Assembly: GCA_002238645.1 (NCBI GenBank)
Contig: MPMT01000030.1
Coordinates: 1 to 52,228 of the forward strand
Reading direction: 5' to 3'
DNA length: 52,228 nucleotides
Source: Alphaproteobacteria bacterium bin52
GTDB taxonomy: Bacteria > Pseudomonadota > Alphaproteobacteria > Thalassobaculales > Thalassobaculaceae
The position numbers and the translations under genes were made by a program. The notes beneath the pieces are model-generated. The model had not been told where the DNA came from. It worked only from the letters and a program-made list of their open reading frames with translations, and did no database searches. Positions 27,912-39,258 of the stretch are shown piece by piece (within the stretch, counting starts at the first letter, position 1; each line of letters opens with the position of its first letter).

Positions 27912-27928
27912 ACGCCGGTCGGCGTTTT
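27912..27928 (+). terminator. Terminator-like hairpin without an obvious upstream gene
   Basis: ACGCC-GGTC-GGCGT forms a five-base GC-rich stem with a four-base loop and runs into TTTTGTTGT. It has the form of a short intrinsic terminator reading rightward. No plus-strand gene ends nearby, since higBA points away, so it may end an unannotated RNA or simply insulate gyrA. Confidence 0.4.
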
Positions 27929-28049
27929 GTTGTCACACCCGACACAGCAAGGGCGCCGCTGATGGCCCGGCGGGTCCGGCGCGCTTCCCGAGGCGCCGGA
28001 ATCGGGGCGGAACAGGCCGGCAATACCCCGATCACGGGGACCGCAAACC

Positions 28050-28078
28050 TTGCCCGCTGCCCCGACATATGGTATGTT
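28050..28078 (+). promoter_or_regulatory. Putative gyrA promoter
   Basis: TTGCCC (28050-28055) and TATGTT (28073-28078) are 17 bases apart, each matching four of six consensus bases, and TGG before the -10 makes it an extended -10. Transcription would begin near 28085, upstream of both candidate gyrA starts. Confidence 0.5.
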
Positions 28079-28170
28079 GCAATTATCTTACCGACGAGAC
28101 CTGACACTCCCGCCGAATGCACGCGGTGCGGGCTGTCGTCGACATCCGATACCTTCCGGGCAGGCATCGC

Positions 28171-30897
<2,727 letters not shown>

Positions 30898-30936
30898 GAT
30901 CCCCGAGCCCAGGTTCCCAGATCCCCGGAGACAGGC

Positions 30937-31452
30937 ATGCGAACCGGCGTCTATCCAGGCACGTTTGACCCGATCACCAACGGGCACATCGACATCATTC
31001 GTCGTGGCAGCAAGCTGGTCGACAGGCTTGTGGTTTCTCCGGCCCGCAACATCGGCAAGTCCCCCATGTTCGGGATCGACGAGCGCACCGAAATGGTGGG
31101 TGACGAGGTTGCCGTCATCATCGAGGAGAACCAGCGGGCCGGGATCGAGTGTGACATCAGGGTCATCTCGTTCGACACCCTGCTGATGCACTTCGTCGAG
31201 GAGTGCGGAGCGCGGTTCATCATTCGCGGACTGCGTGCGGTGTCCGACTTCGAGTACGAGTTCCAGATGGTTGGCATGAACGCGCGCCTCAACCCGCAGG
31301 TGGAGACCATCTTCCTGATGTCGTCGGAACGGCACCAGTTCATCTCCTCGCGTCTGGTCAAGGAGATCGCGCGGCTTGACGGCGAGATCCGCGAGTTCGT
31401 CTCTCCGCGGGTCGAGGCACATGTGAGGGCAGCGATTGCGCGCGGCAACTGA
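30937..31452 (+). CDS. coaD: Phosphopantetheine adenylyltransferase
   Basis: A 171-residue nucleotidyltransferase, fourth step of coenzyme A synthesis. The N-terminal GVYPGTFDPITNGHIDII has the T/HXGH nucleotide motif. FIIRGLRAVSDFEYEFQM and the C-terminal SSRLVKEIARL are diagnostic. The ATG has a GGAGA ribosome site. It follows gyrA closely, and a tRNA gene lies 65 bp downstream. Confidence 0.97.
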   Translation: MRTGVYPGTFDPITNGHIDIIRRGSKLVDRLVVSPARNIGKSPMFGIDERTEMVGDEVAVIIEENQRAGIECDIRVISFDTLLMHFVEECGARFIIRGLRAVSDFEYEFQMVGMNARLNPQVETIFLMSSERHQFISSRLVKEIARLDGEIREFVSPRVEAHVRAAIARGN

Positions 31453-31517
31453 CGGGGCTCCCTGGTGAGCGTTCTCGTTGACCGCATGCCCGGCCTTCCA
31501 TAGGGTGCGGCCCGGTC

Positions 31518-31593
31518 GGGCGCGTAGCTCAGTTGGTAGAGCAGCTGACTTTTAATCAGCGGGTCACAGGTTCGAATCCTGTCGCGCTCACCA
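31518..31593 (+). tRNA. tRNA-Lys, anticodon TTT
   Basis: A 76-base cloverleaf including the encoded CCA. Acceptor GGGCGCG pairs with CGCGCTC (one G-U). The D arm is GCTC/GAGC, the anticodon stem GCTGA/TCAGC with loop CTTTTAA (anticodon TTT at 31551-31553), the variable loop GGGTC, and the T arm ACAGG-TTCGAAT-CCTGT. It reads AAA and AAG lysine codons. The last six bases overlap, on the other strand, the 3' end of the DUF938 gene. Confidence 0.97.
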
Positions 31594-32226
31594 TCCCGTG
31601 TCCGGCGTGCGGTTCCGGTAGACGGCAAGGAGGTTGTCCGACGGCATGCCGCAGATCCTGTCGAGCCCGAGTCCCGCCCGGACGGCGTGTTCGTTGACCT
31701 CGTCGAGATCCCGCACGCCCCACTGCGGATCCTGGTGACGCAGGACGGTATCGAACCGCGCGTTGCCGGGCCCGGTGTGGCGTCCTGACCGCATGAACGG
31801 CCCGTAGATGCATAACGGGCCGCCGTCCGGCAGGACACGCGCCGCGCCCGCGAGCAGGCCGAGAGTGACCGGCCACGGTGCAATGTGGAGCAGGTTGATC
31901 GCGACGATGGCGGCAATGCGGTCAGATGGCGAGACGTCCCAGGACGGCGAGGCGGCATCGATGTCGCGGGGCGGGAGCGGCGCATGCCCGGGAACCGAGG
32001 CAGTCCACGCGGAGATGCTGGCGCGCTGGACGGGGTCGGGGTCGCTGGGAAGCCAGGCAAGCGGCGCTAGGGCCGGGGCGAACACGGCTGCGTGCTGGCC
32101 GGTACCGCTCGCGATCTCGAGCACGGTGCCCGAGTGCGGGAGAACCGTGCGCAGCACGCCCAGGATCGCGGCGCCGTTGCGCCGTGCCGCCGGGGCATCA
32201 CGCGTGGGAGAGTGTTCGGGGACCAT
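31588..32226 (-). CDS. DUF938 family protein (predicted SAM-dependent methyltransferase)
   Basis: A 212-residue protein with a class I methyltransferase fold. Motif I is VLEIASGTGQHAAVFA at about residue 35, followed by LAWLPSDPDP and a motif IV-like VAINLLHIAPWP. The family DUF938 is widespread but without a settled role. The start is the ATG at 32226, 51 bp from a divergent gene. Its TGA stop (31588-31590) lies inside the 3' end of the tRNA-Lys gene on the opposite strand. Confidence 0.85.
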   Translation of the reverse strand: MVPEHSPTRDAPAARRNGAAILGVLRTVLPHSGTVLEIASGTGQHAAVFAPALAPLAWLPSDPDPVQRASISAWTASVPGHAPLPPRDIDAASPSWDVSPSDRIAAIVAINLLHIAPWPVTLGLLAGAARVLPDGGPLCIYGPFMRSGRHTGPGNARFDTVLRHQDPQWGVRDLDEVNEHAVRAGLGLDRICGMPSDNLLAVYRNRTPDTGW

Positions 32227-32277
32227 GGCAGGACATCTATCCGAAGGGTGGGCGACACCGCAAGCGGGAGACAGGCG

Positions 32278-32760
32278 ATGCTTCGCAGGCTGAAGGCGGC
32301 CCTTGAGGCGCGCCGCGTGAGCGAACCGGCTGTTCCTTCCGTGTCGACCGACCCGGCACGCCTGGCCTGTGCCGCCCTGCTGACCAGGGCGGCGTGGCTG
32401 GACGGTCACCTTTCCGAAAGCGAGGAGGCTGCGGTCGAACGCACCATGGTCGAGCGGTTCGGGCTCGGGCCGGACGAAGTGCGCACAATCCTTGCCGAGG
32501 CCGAGGATGACCTCGACCGCAGTGTCGACATCTACCGCTACACCCGGGCGCTGCGCGGTGCGTTCGACGAGAAGGAACGCATCGAGCTGCTGGAGATGCT
32601 GTGGGAAGTCGTGTACGCGGACGGCGTGGTCCATGCCTACGAGGCCCAGTTGATGCGACGCCTCGCCGGGCTGCTCTACGTCGAGGATCGTGACAATGGT
32701 GCCGCGCGCAAGCGCGCTCTCACGCGCCTGGGACTTGCCGGCGACCCGGCCAGCGAGTAG
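32278..32760 (+). CDS. TerB-like tellurite resistance / DjlA-N family protein
   Basis: A 160-residue cytoplasmic all-helical protein. It shows the TerB pattern of two helical repeats with acidic metal-binding positions: [20 protein letters not shown] and [20 protein letters not shown]. In proteins of this fold the D/E positions bind metal and the domain is a protein-interaction module; a direct link to tellurite is not implied. The ATG has a GGGAGA ribosome site. It precedes fdxA by 44 bp on the same strand. Confidence 0.82.
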   Translation: MLRRLKAALEARRVSEPAVPSVSTDPARLACAALLTRAAWLDGHLSESEEAAVERTMVERFGLGPDEVRTILAEAEDDLDRSVDIYRYTRALRGAFDEKERIELLEMLWEVVYADGVVHAYEAQLMRRLAGLLYVEDRDNGAARKRALTRLGLAGDPASE

Positions 32761-32804
32761 GAGACGCAGGCGCTGATCGCAGCAGGGGCGGGAAGGGCTG
32801 GAGC

Positions 32805-33143
32805 ATGACCTACATCGTCAACGAGAACTGCATACGGTGCAAGTACACCGACTGTGTGGAAGTCTGCCCCGTCGACTGCTTCTACGAGGGCGAGAACATG
32901 CTGGTGATCCATCCCGATGAATGCATCGACTGCGGCGTCTGTGAACCGGAATGCCCGCCCGAGGCGATTGTCCCGGACACCGAACCGGGGGCGGATGACT
33001 GGGTGGAACACAACAGGCGGTTCTCGGAGGAGTGGCCCAACATCGTCCGCATGATCCCGCATGCCGAGGATGCGAAGTCCTACGAGGACGTCGAGGGCAA
33101 GTTCGAGAAGTACTTCAGTCCCAACCCCGGCAAGGGCTCCTGA
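32805..33143 (+). CDS. fdxA: Seven-iron ferredoxin FdxA
   Basis: A 112-residue electron carrier with one [3Fe-4S] and one [4Fe-4S] cluster. Cysteines are at 9, 17, 21 and 40/43/46/50, in the pattern [20 protein letters not shown] and [16 protein letters not shown]. The long C-terminal helix region ([13 protein letters not shown]) is typical for FdxA of alphaproteobacteria. In that group it commonly precedes carD; here a three-gene reverse-strand operon lies between them. Confidence 0.95.
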   Translation: MTYIVNENCIRCKYTDCVEVCPVDCFYEGENMLVIHPDECIDCGVCEPECPPEAIVPDTEPGADDWVEHNRRFSEEWPNIVRMIPHAEDAKSYEDVEGKFEKYFSPNPGKGS

Positions 33144-33173
33144 GTCCGGTCGGCCGGGCGCGGTCCTGCGGGA

Positions 33174-34355
33174 TCAGCCGTCCGCGAGCCATTCCTCGAG
33201 AACCGTGCCCGCGTGCTCGCCCAGCAGCGGTGCCGTGCCGACCGTTGGCGGTGCGTCTCCGAAACGGACCGGCCATCCGCTCATGACGTAGTCCCCGATG
33301 ACGGGGTGGTGCATGGTCTGCCGGATCCTGCGGTCTTCGAAGCTGGCATCGTCGGCCAGTTCCCGGGTGTCGAGCACCGCTCCCGTCGGAACCGTGGCTT
33401 CGCCGATCAGACGCATCGCGGTGTGCTTGTCGTGCTGGCGGGTCCACTCGGCTACCAGCTGATCGACCTCGTCGCGCCGTTCGCGCCGCGCTTCCGGCGT
33501 GCTGTAGCGCGGATCGCCGATCAGGTCCTCCCGTCCCATCACCCTCAGCAGCCGGTCCCAGTGTTCCGGGTTCGACGGGCTGGTGAAGACATAGACGTAG
33601 TCGTTCGGACCGCCGCCCTGGCAGGGGTAGACGCCGATCGGCGGATGGGCGCCGCCCACGGTCCGCGATCCGGCCCGGGGCGCGGCCTTTCCGTCGGTGC
33701 GTTCCATGTAGGCGAATGCGTTGCGGATGAAGTGAAGGATGGCGTCCTGCATTGCCACCTGCAGGTGCTCGCCCCGGCCGGTACGCATCCGTCGCACGTA
33801 GGCGCCCAGAATCGAGACCGCCATCAGCATGCCGGTCCCGGTGTCCCCGATGGTGGCGCCGGGCTTGCACGGAGGCCCGTCCTCCTGGCCGGTGACCGAC
33901 ATCAGCCCGCCGCACGCCTGGGCGATCATGTCGAAGGCAAGGTTCTTCTCGTAGGCGGTTCCGATACCGAAACCCTTGACCTGGCAGTAGATGATGCCCG
34001 GGTTGATCGTTCTCACGACGTCGTATCCCAGGCCGAGGCGTTCGATGGCCCCGGGAGCGAAGTTCTCGATCATCACGTCGGCGCGGGCAAGCAGGGCCTT
34101 CGCGGTCCCGATGCCGTCCGGATCCTTCAGATCGAGCGTGATCGATCGTTTCGCGGCGTTGTACTGCAGGAAGTACAGCGCATCCTTCTCCGGGTCCGTC
34201 CGACCCAGGGACCGGCCCGGGTCGCCGCGGTTCGGATTCTCCACCTTGACCACGTCGGCTCCGAGCCAGGCCAGCGCCTCGGTACAGGACGGGCCGGCTT
34301 CGAACTGGGTAAAGTCGAGGATCTTCAGGCCCGCGAGGCAGTCTTCACCGTTCAT
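33174..34355 (-). CDS. CaiB/BaiF family CoA-transferase
   Basis: A 393-residue class III CoA-transferase. Family marks: LDFTQFEAGPSCTEALAWLG, VKVENPNRGDPGR, NAAKRSITLDLKDP, IENFAPGAIERLGL, and D171 in IGDTGTGM, the position of the catalytic Asp of formyl-CoA transferase. It moves CoA between carboxylic acids; the acid is unknown, though the N-terminal half resembles formyl-CoA:oxalate transferases. The ATG has a GGAG ribosome site eight bases upstream. It lies 76 bp downstream of an EamA exporter gene and is the last gene of the amidase operon. Confidence 0.9.
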   Translation of the reverse strand: MNGEDCLAGLKILDFTQFEAGPSCTEALAWLGADVVKVENPNRGDPGRSLGRTDPEKDALYFLQYNAAKRSITLDLKDPDGIGTAKALLARADVMIENFAPGAIERLGLGYDVVRTINPGIIYCQVKGFGIGTAYEKNLAFDMIAQACGGLMSVTGQEDGPPCKPGATIGDTGTGMLMAVSILGAYVRRMRTGRGEHLQVAMQDAILHFIRNAFAYMERTDGKAAPRAGSRTVGGAHPPIGVYPCQGGGPNDYVYVFTSPSNPEHWDRLLRVMGREDLIGDPRYSTPEARRERRDEVDQLVAEWTRQHDKHTAMRLIGEATVPTGAVLDTRELADDASFEDRRIRQTMHHPVIGDYVMSGWPVRFGDAPPTVGTAPLLGEHAGTVLEEWLADG

Positions 34356-34431
34356 CGGTCGTTCTCCGCTTCGATCACTGTCCGCCCGATGCTACGCACC
34401 GTCCCGTGCCGGGTCGAGTGGGCTTCGTTCG

Positions 34432-35328
34432 TCATCGCCGGCCTGATCCCGCCGCCTGCCGTTCGCCCTGCCAGACATACAGTCCGCTGGCGATGATGAT
34501 CAGGGCGCCGGCGAAGGTCGCCGGTGCCGGCCAGTGATCGAACAGCATGAAGCCGAGCGACAGCGACCACAGCAGTTCGCAGTACATGAACGGGGCCAGC
34601 AGACTGGCCGGTGCCCGTTCGCAGGCGCGGATCAGCAGGTAATGCCCCAGGCCACCGAACAGGGCCGGCAGAGCGAGCAACATCCAGCCGGACAGGTCGG
34701 GCGTGCGCCAGAAGAATGGCACCGCGATGCTGCAGGTCACCGCGCCGAGAAAGGCGGCGTAGAACAGGCCGACAAGGGTCGGGGCCGTCGGGGCGAGCGC
34801 GCGCGTGACCACCTGGTACAGTGCGTAGAACAGGGCCATGGCGAGGGCGTAGAGAACGCCTGTCGACACCACGAAGCCGTCCGGCCGGGCAACCAGCACG
34901 ACGCCGGCAAGACCGGCCGCCGCCGCTGCCCAGCGGCGCCAGCCGACCTGCTCGCCGAGTCCGATGGCGGCAAACGCCATCACGAACAGCGGTGCAACGA
35001 ATGTAATCACGTTCATCTGCGCGAGTGGCAGGCGCGCCAGAGCGGCGAAAGAACAGATGGTGGAAAGAACCAGCAGGGCGCTGCGGAACAGCTGGAGGCC
35101 TGTCCGGCCGGTTCGCAGCACCTGGCCCGCGCCGCCCGGTACCATCACGACCACCAGCACCAGGTGCAGGCTGAAACGGGCCCATGCCACCTGGACCGGG
35201 GAATACCCTGCTTCCGTACCGGCCTTCGCCGCCGCCTGCATGCAGACGAAGCACAGCCCCGCCAGCAGGATGAGCCCGATCCCGCCGAGCGTTCCCGACC
35301 CGCTCCGCGGTGTCCCCGGTCCGGTCAC
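34432..35328 (-). CDS. DMT-superfamily transporter with two EamA domains
   Basis: A 298-residue inner-membrane protein with ten predicted helices in two five-helix repeats: the first EamA domain ends around GVVLVARPDG and the second around ALIIIASGLYVWQG. Such proteins export metabolites or amino acids. The start is a GTG at 35328 without a clear ribosome site, only 10 bp after the amidase stop, so translation is likely coupled. With an amidase before and a CoA-transferase after, the operon may handle an amide-derived acid, but this is inference. Confidence 0.88.
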   Translation of the reverse strand: MTGPGTPRSGSGTLGGIGLILLAGLCFVCMQAAAKAGTEAGYSPVQVAWARFSLHLVLVVVMVPGGAGQVLRTGRTGLQLFRSALLVLSTICSFAALARLPLAQMNVITFVAPLFVMAFAAIGLGEQVGWRRWAAAAAGLAGVVLVARPDGFVVSTGVLYALAMALFYALYQVVTRALAPTAPTLVGLFYAAFLGAVTCSIAVPFFWRTPDLSGWMLLALPALFGGLGHYLLIRACERAPASLLAPFMYCELLWSLSLGFMLFDHWPAPATFAGALIIIASGLYVWQGERQAAGSGRR

Positions 35329-35337
35329 GGCCGGGTG

Positions 35338-36726
35338 TCAGATGCTGATCGGTGACAGGTTCCCCATGATCCAGCGGGCCAGCGCCGTGACCCGGGCGTC
35401 GGATTCGGGCGGGCCCATGACCTGCACACCCACCGGCAGGCCGTCGACTGCAAGCAGCGGCATGGTGACAGCCGGTGCAAACAGGTAGGAAGACGGCGCG
35501 TTGAACACCGGGTCGCCTGTCGGTCTCTCTGTCAGCGGTTCACCGGGCCGGTCGCCCTGCCAGACGTGCGCCGGCCCGGGACAGGAGAGCATCACGATCG
35601 CGTCGGCGTCAGCCAGCACCGCTGCACCGGCCTGTTGTGCCGCGGCCCGGCGCTGCAGCGCATCGCGATAGTCGGCGGGCGTGAGCGCCTCGGCGCGGGC
35701 GAGGACTTCCCGCGCCCGGGGGCTGACGGAGTCCGGATCCTGGTCCACCAGGTTGCGATAGAGCCAGTGATTCTCCCAACCGGTGATCAGGTTGCAGGTC
35801 TCCATGCTGTCGACGAGGAGCTGCTCGAGCTCGTCCACCCGGGGGTCGTTCCCGGCACCGGTCATCTCGACCCCGATGTCCTTCAGTCCCGCGCAGACTG
35901 CGTCGAACGCCGAGCGGGTTCCCGGGTCGAGGGCATCCCAGCCTGCACCGTGCAGGACGACGAGACGGTTCGGACGGACGGGTTCGGGGAGGTGGTCCGG
36001 GCCACTCAGCCCGGCGTGGCCCGGGTCGCCTCCGGCGCGTTTCGCGATTTCGATCGCCACCCGCCACATGTCCTCCAGGCCATTCGCATGCACGCCGTGA
36101 ACGCTCATGCTCGTGGCCTGGCGTTCACCCCTGTTGATGGCGCCCTTGCTGGGCTTGATGGCGACATTGCCGCAATAGGCGGCAGGCCGGATGATCGAGC
36201 CGGCGACCTGGGTACCGATGGCGGTCGGCATCATGCCGGCGGCGACCGCCGCGGCCGAACCCGAGGACGATCCTCCCGGCGAGCGCGAGGCGTCGTGGGG
36301 GTTTGTGGTCGGACCGGGATGCGACCCGCCGAGCTCTGCGGTGACCGTCTTGGCCAGGATGATGGCGCCGGCGGCCCGAAGCGCCCGTACCGCGGCATTG
36401 TCGCGGCGGGGAAAGTTTCCTCGAAACGCCGCGCACCCCATCTCGGTGGGCATGGTGGCGGTCTCGAGCAGGTCCTTGATGCCGATCGGCATGCCGTCGA
36501 TTGCCGACAGCGCCCGGCCGTCCTTCCAGCGTCGGGTGCTGGCGTCTGCCCGGGCCCGCGATCCGTCCTCGTCAATGGCGGTGAGCGCCTGGACCACCGG
36601 TTCGCGCGCGGCGATGATCTCGAGACAGGACTCCAGGTACTCGCGGGGCGTCGTCTCCCCGTTCGCCATCCGGTCGAGCGAGTCGCACCAGGTGAGGCCG
36701 CGAAAGGTTGTCGGGTGGTAGGTCAT
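35338..36726 (-). CDS. Amidase (amidase signature family)
   Basis: A 462-residue amide hydrolase with the Ser-cisSer-Lys site: K84 in PIGIKDLLETA, the SPGGSSSGSAAAVAAGM loop holding the cis-Ser (near S153), and nucleophile S177 in VAGSIIRPAAYCG. The usual GTDTGGS is GTQVAGS here, keeping the serine but replacing the Asp and one Gly. The substrate is unknown. It is the first gene of the minus-strand operon and is divergent from carD across 281 bp. Confidence 0.9.
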   Translation of the reverse strand: MTYHPTTFRGLTWCDSLDRMANGETTPREYLESCLEIIAAREPVVQALTAIDEDGSRARADASTRRWKDGRALSAIDGMPIGIKDLLETATMPTEMGCAAFRGNFPRRDNAAVRALRAAGAIILAKTVTAELGGSHPGPTTNPHDASRSPGGSSSGSAAAVAAGMMPTAIGTQVAGSIIRPAAYCGNVAIKPSKGAINRGERQATSMSVHGVHANGLEDMWRVAIEIAKRAGGDPGHAGLSGPDHLPEPVRPNRLVVLHGAGWDALDPGTRSAFDAVCAGLKDIGVEMTGAGNDPRVDELEQLLVDSMETCNLITGWENHWLYRNLVDQDPDSVSPRAREVLARAEALTPADYRDALQRRAAAQQAGAAVLADADAIVMLSCPGPAHVWQGDRPGEPLTERPTGDPVFNAPSSYLFAPAVTMPLLAVDGLPVGVQVMGPPESDARVTALARWIMGNLSPISI

Positions 36727-36837
36727 TGGCGCTTCCCACGACGGTTGGAGGCAACGGAATGATGTCCGGGAACACCGGCGCGGGCCGCGGGATCGGCCCG
36801 TTTCCAGCGATTTTCCCGTGATTTCCTGCAGGTTTCA

Positions 36838-36846
36838 TGGTATAGT
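36838..36846 (+). promoter_or_regulatory. Putative extended -10 promoter of carD
   Basis: TG-G-TATAGT is an extended -10 (five of six hexamer bases), about 160 bp before the carD ATG. No -35 of useful quality is found at 16-18 bases. The 36727-37007 gap shows nothing else of note. Confidence 0.4.
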
Positions 36847-37007
36847 AACAAATCCTCGGAAGTACACGGGTCCCTGACCCGCTGTCTCCGGCCGCGACAG
36901 CATCGCGGCAATCCTGCCCGCGAAATGGACAGGCCTGCGCCTGCATGCAGCAGGGCGCGCGGGACTGTTGTTCGCCTGATGAAGGTACGATCAGAAAGAA
37001 GGTTCGA

Positions 37008-37505
37008 ATGGGAAAGAAAGCAGAATACAAGGCCGGTGAATTCGTCGTCTACCCGACCCATGGTGTAGGCGAGGTGATCGGAACGGTAACTGAAGAAGTG
37101 CTTGGCAGCGCGCTCGACCTTCTGGTGATCAAGTTTCCGCAGGACAGGATGACACTGCGCATTCCCGTGGCCAAGGCGGGAGATTCCGGGTTGCGTCGGC
37201 TGAGTTCTCGCAAGGTGATGGACGAGGCGCTGGCCAAGCTCAGGGGGCGAGCCAAGGTGCGCCGGACCATGTGGTCGCGCCGGGCGCAGGAATACGAGGC
37301 CAAGATCAACTCGGGCAATCCCGCCGCCATCGCCGAAGTGGTGCGCGACCTGCGCCGCAACACGACCCAGTCGGAACAGTCCTACAGCGAGCGGCAGATG
37401 TACCAGGTCGCACTCGACCGGCTGTCGCGCGAGGTCGCGGCGATCGAGCGGATCGACCAGGAAAAGGCGGCCACCAGGCTCGAGAAGATCATGACCGTCG
37501 TGTGA
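37008..37505 (+). CDS. carD: CarD family transcriptional regulator
   Basis: A 165-residue global regulator that binds RNA polymerase beta and stabilises open complexes. The Tudor-like N-terminal domain appears as FVVYPTHGVGEVIGTVTEEV and LLVIKFPQDRMTLRIPVAK. The helical C-terminal DNA-binding part has RRTMWSRRAQEYEAKINSG and ERQMYQVALDRLSREVAAIE. The ATG at 37008 has GAAGG upstream; an earlier ATG at 36945 gives a non-homologous extension. Normally next to fdxA in this group. Confidence 0.94.
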   Translation: MGKKAEYKAGEFVVYPTHGVGEVIGTVTEEVLGSALDLLVIKFPQDRMTLRIPVAKAGDSGLRRLSSRKVMDEALAKLRGRAKVRRTMWSRRAQEYEAKINSGNPAAIAEVVRDLRRNTTQSEQSYSERQMYQVALDRLSREVAAIERIDQEKAATRLEKIMTVV

Positions 37506-37730
37506 GGCGGATGCGTGTGTCCGCTGGAGTGTGACGAAGGCCTGGGGCGGCCGATGGCACCGAGGGCCGGCAGGCGGGCGACGGCTGCAGGCGGCGGCGT
37601 GCGTGCGCGGCCGTTCCGGGTGCCGGGATGACCCGGGGTGCGGGACCGGCTGCCGGCCGACGGAGGTGACCACGGGTCGGGAAACCGGCGGCAGGCGCGC
37701 ATCGCTGCCGCGAAGGGGTGGACGGTCTCC

Positions 37731-38684
37731 ATGAGATCGGTGCTGTTTCCCGATGTCACCGCGCGGTGCAGCGGCATGCTGCGGGTGTCCGACCTGCACA
37801 CCATCTACTGGGAAGAAGTCGGACGTGCGGACGGAATCCCGGCCCTGTTCCTGCATGGCGGTCCGGGATCCGGGCTGTCGCGCTCACACCGGCGCTTCTT
37901 CGACCCCGATGCTTACCGCTTGGTGCTGTTCGACCAGCGCGGCGCCGGCCGCTCGGTCCCGGTCGCAGAGACCAGGGAGAACACGACGGCGGATCTCGTC
38001 GGCGACATCGAGATGCTGCGCAGGCACCTCGGCATCGACCGCTGGCTGCTCTTTGGCGGGTCCTGGGGCAGCACGCTGGCCCTTGCCTACGGCCAGCAGC
38101 ATCCGGACCGCTGTCTCGGCTTCATCCTGCGCGGCATCTTCCTCGGGCGGCGCTGCGAGATCGACTGGTTCCTGCACGGCATGGGCCTGTTCCACCCCGA
38201 GGCGTGCTGCCGGTTCCGGGAATTCCTGCCCGAGCCGGAGCGCGGCCGGGTGCTCCAGGCATACGGTGCGCGTCTGAACGACCCGGATCCGGCGGTTCAT
38301 GGCCCGGCGGCAATCGCGTGGTGCAGCTACGAGGCGGCCTGTTCGACCCTGCGGCCCGATCAGCCCGGCCGGCAACCGGCGCCGGATCCTGCCGCGACCC
38401 TGGCCCTTGCCCGGATCGAGGCGCACTACTTCACCCACGACATGTTCCTCGCGCCCGGGTCCCTGCTTGACGGAATGTCACGCATCGCCGACAAGCCCGC
38501 GTGGATCGTGCAGGGGCGTTACGACATGGTCTGTCCGATCCGCACGGCCGACACCCTTGCCCGCGCCTGGCCGGGTGCGACCTACGTGATCGTGCCGGAT
38601 GCGGGACATTCGGCGATGGAACCGGGTATACGAGCGGCATTGGTCCGTGCCACGGAAGAATTCAGGTGTAGACTGCGTGGCTGA
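37731..38684 (+). CDS. pip: Proline iminopeptidase
   Basis: A 317-residue alpha/beta hydrolase that removes N-terminal proline. The triad is visible: nucleophile S111 in GGSWGSTLALAY, Asp in QGRYDMVCP and His in PDAGHSAMEPG. FLHGGPGSGLSRSHRRFFDP, with the oxyanion motif HGGPG, is diagnostic for the S33 family. The start is set at the ATG at 37731, with a weak GGACGG site; the frame upstream is not homologous. It lies 225 bp after carD, a gap with no visible feature. Confidence 0.93.
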   Translation: MRSVLFPDVTARCSGMLRVSDLHTIYWEEVGRADGIPALFLHGGPGSGLSRSHRRFFDPDAYRLVLFDQRGAGRSVPVAETRENTTADLVGDIEMLRRHLGIDRWLLFGGSWGSTLALAYGQQHPDRCLGFILRGIFLGRRCEIDWFLHGMGLFHPEACCRFREFLPEPERGRVLQAYGARLNDPDPAVHGPAAIAWCSYEAACSTLRPDQPGRQPAPDPAATLALARIEAHYFTHDMFLAPGSLLDGMSRIADKPAWIVQGRYDMVCPIRTADTLARAWPGATYVIVPDAGHSAMEPGIRAALVRATEEFRCRLRG

Positions 38685-38706
38685 GCCGGCACATCCAGGG
38701 GGAGCA

Positions 38707-39246
38707 ATGCAGGGATCGAAACGAGGTCGAGGCGCCCGACGGGTGATGCGTCGATGCGCGGCAGTCCTGGCTGCAGGTCTGTGCGCAATTGTGCTGCCGG
38801 CTTCGCAGGCGTCCGCCGATGACGGGGATGCCGTCACCGTCGGTGCCGGTGTCTATGACGTGACGGATGATCGCACCACCGTCGAATTCCGGGCCGAGTA
38901 CGTGTTCGGCGGCTTCGACTACCAGCCCTTTGTCGGGCTCATGGCAACCGGCGACGGCGGCGCCTACGCCCACGCCGGGGTCGGGTTCGACTTCGAAATC
39001 GCCGATCGCATCGTGCTGACGCCGAGCTTTGCGGCCGGGGTGTACGCGAACGGCAACGGCAAGAAACTGGGGCACGCGGTGGAGTTCCGGTCCGGTGCCG
39101 CGCTTGCCTACAGGCTGGGGGACGGCTCTAAGCTCGGCGTCGGCGTGTACCACCTGTCGAACTCCGGTCTCGGATCGATCAACCCGGGTGTCGAATCGGT
39201 CATGCTGCTCTGGACCATGCCGATTGACGTTCGTGCATCACGGTGA
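38707..39246 (+). CDS. pagL: PagL-type lipid A 3-O-deacylase (acyloxyacyl hydrolase)
   Basis: A 179-residue outer-membrane beta-barrel enzyme that removes an acyl chain from lipid A. The signal peptide ends near residue 37 (ASADDG). The catalytic triad is placed exactly as in P. aeruginosa PagL: H149 and S151 in YHLSNSGLG, and E163, twelve residues after the serine, in NPGVESVMLLW. The rest shows alternating amphipathic strands. The ATG has a GGGGGAG ribosome site. It lies 22 bp behind pip and 12 bp before larA, so it may share their transcript. Confidence 0.88.
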   Translation: MQGSKRGRGARRVMRRCAAVLAAGLCAIVLPASQASADDGDAVTVGAGVYDVTDDRTTVEFRAEYVFGGFDYQPFVGLMATGDGGAYAHAGVGFDFEIADRIVLTPSFAAGVYANGNGKKLGHAVEFRSGAALAYRLGDGSKLGVGVYHLSNSGLGSINPGVESVMLLWTMPIDVRASR

Positions 39247-39258
39247 TGTTGCGGGGGC

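Larger units (their letters stand above)
27546..28170. other. 625 bp region between higB and gyrA
   Basis: No convincing protein frame on either strand. It contains a plus-strand terminator-like hairpin (27912-27928) and the likely gyrA promoter (28050-28078), both listed separately. The first half (27550-27850) shows nothing recognisable. An in-frame ATG at 28117 would extend gyrA into this region. Confidence 0.45.
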
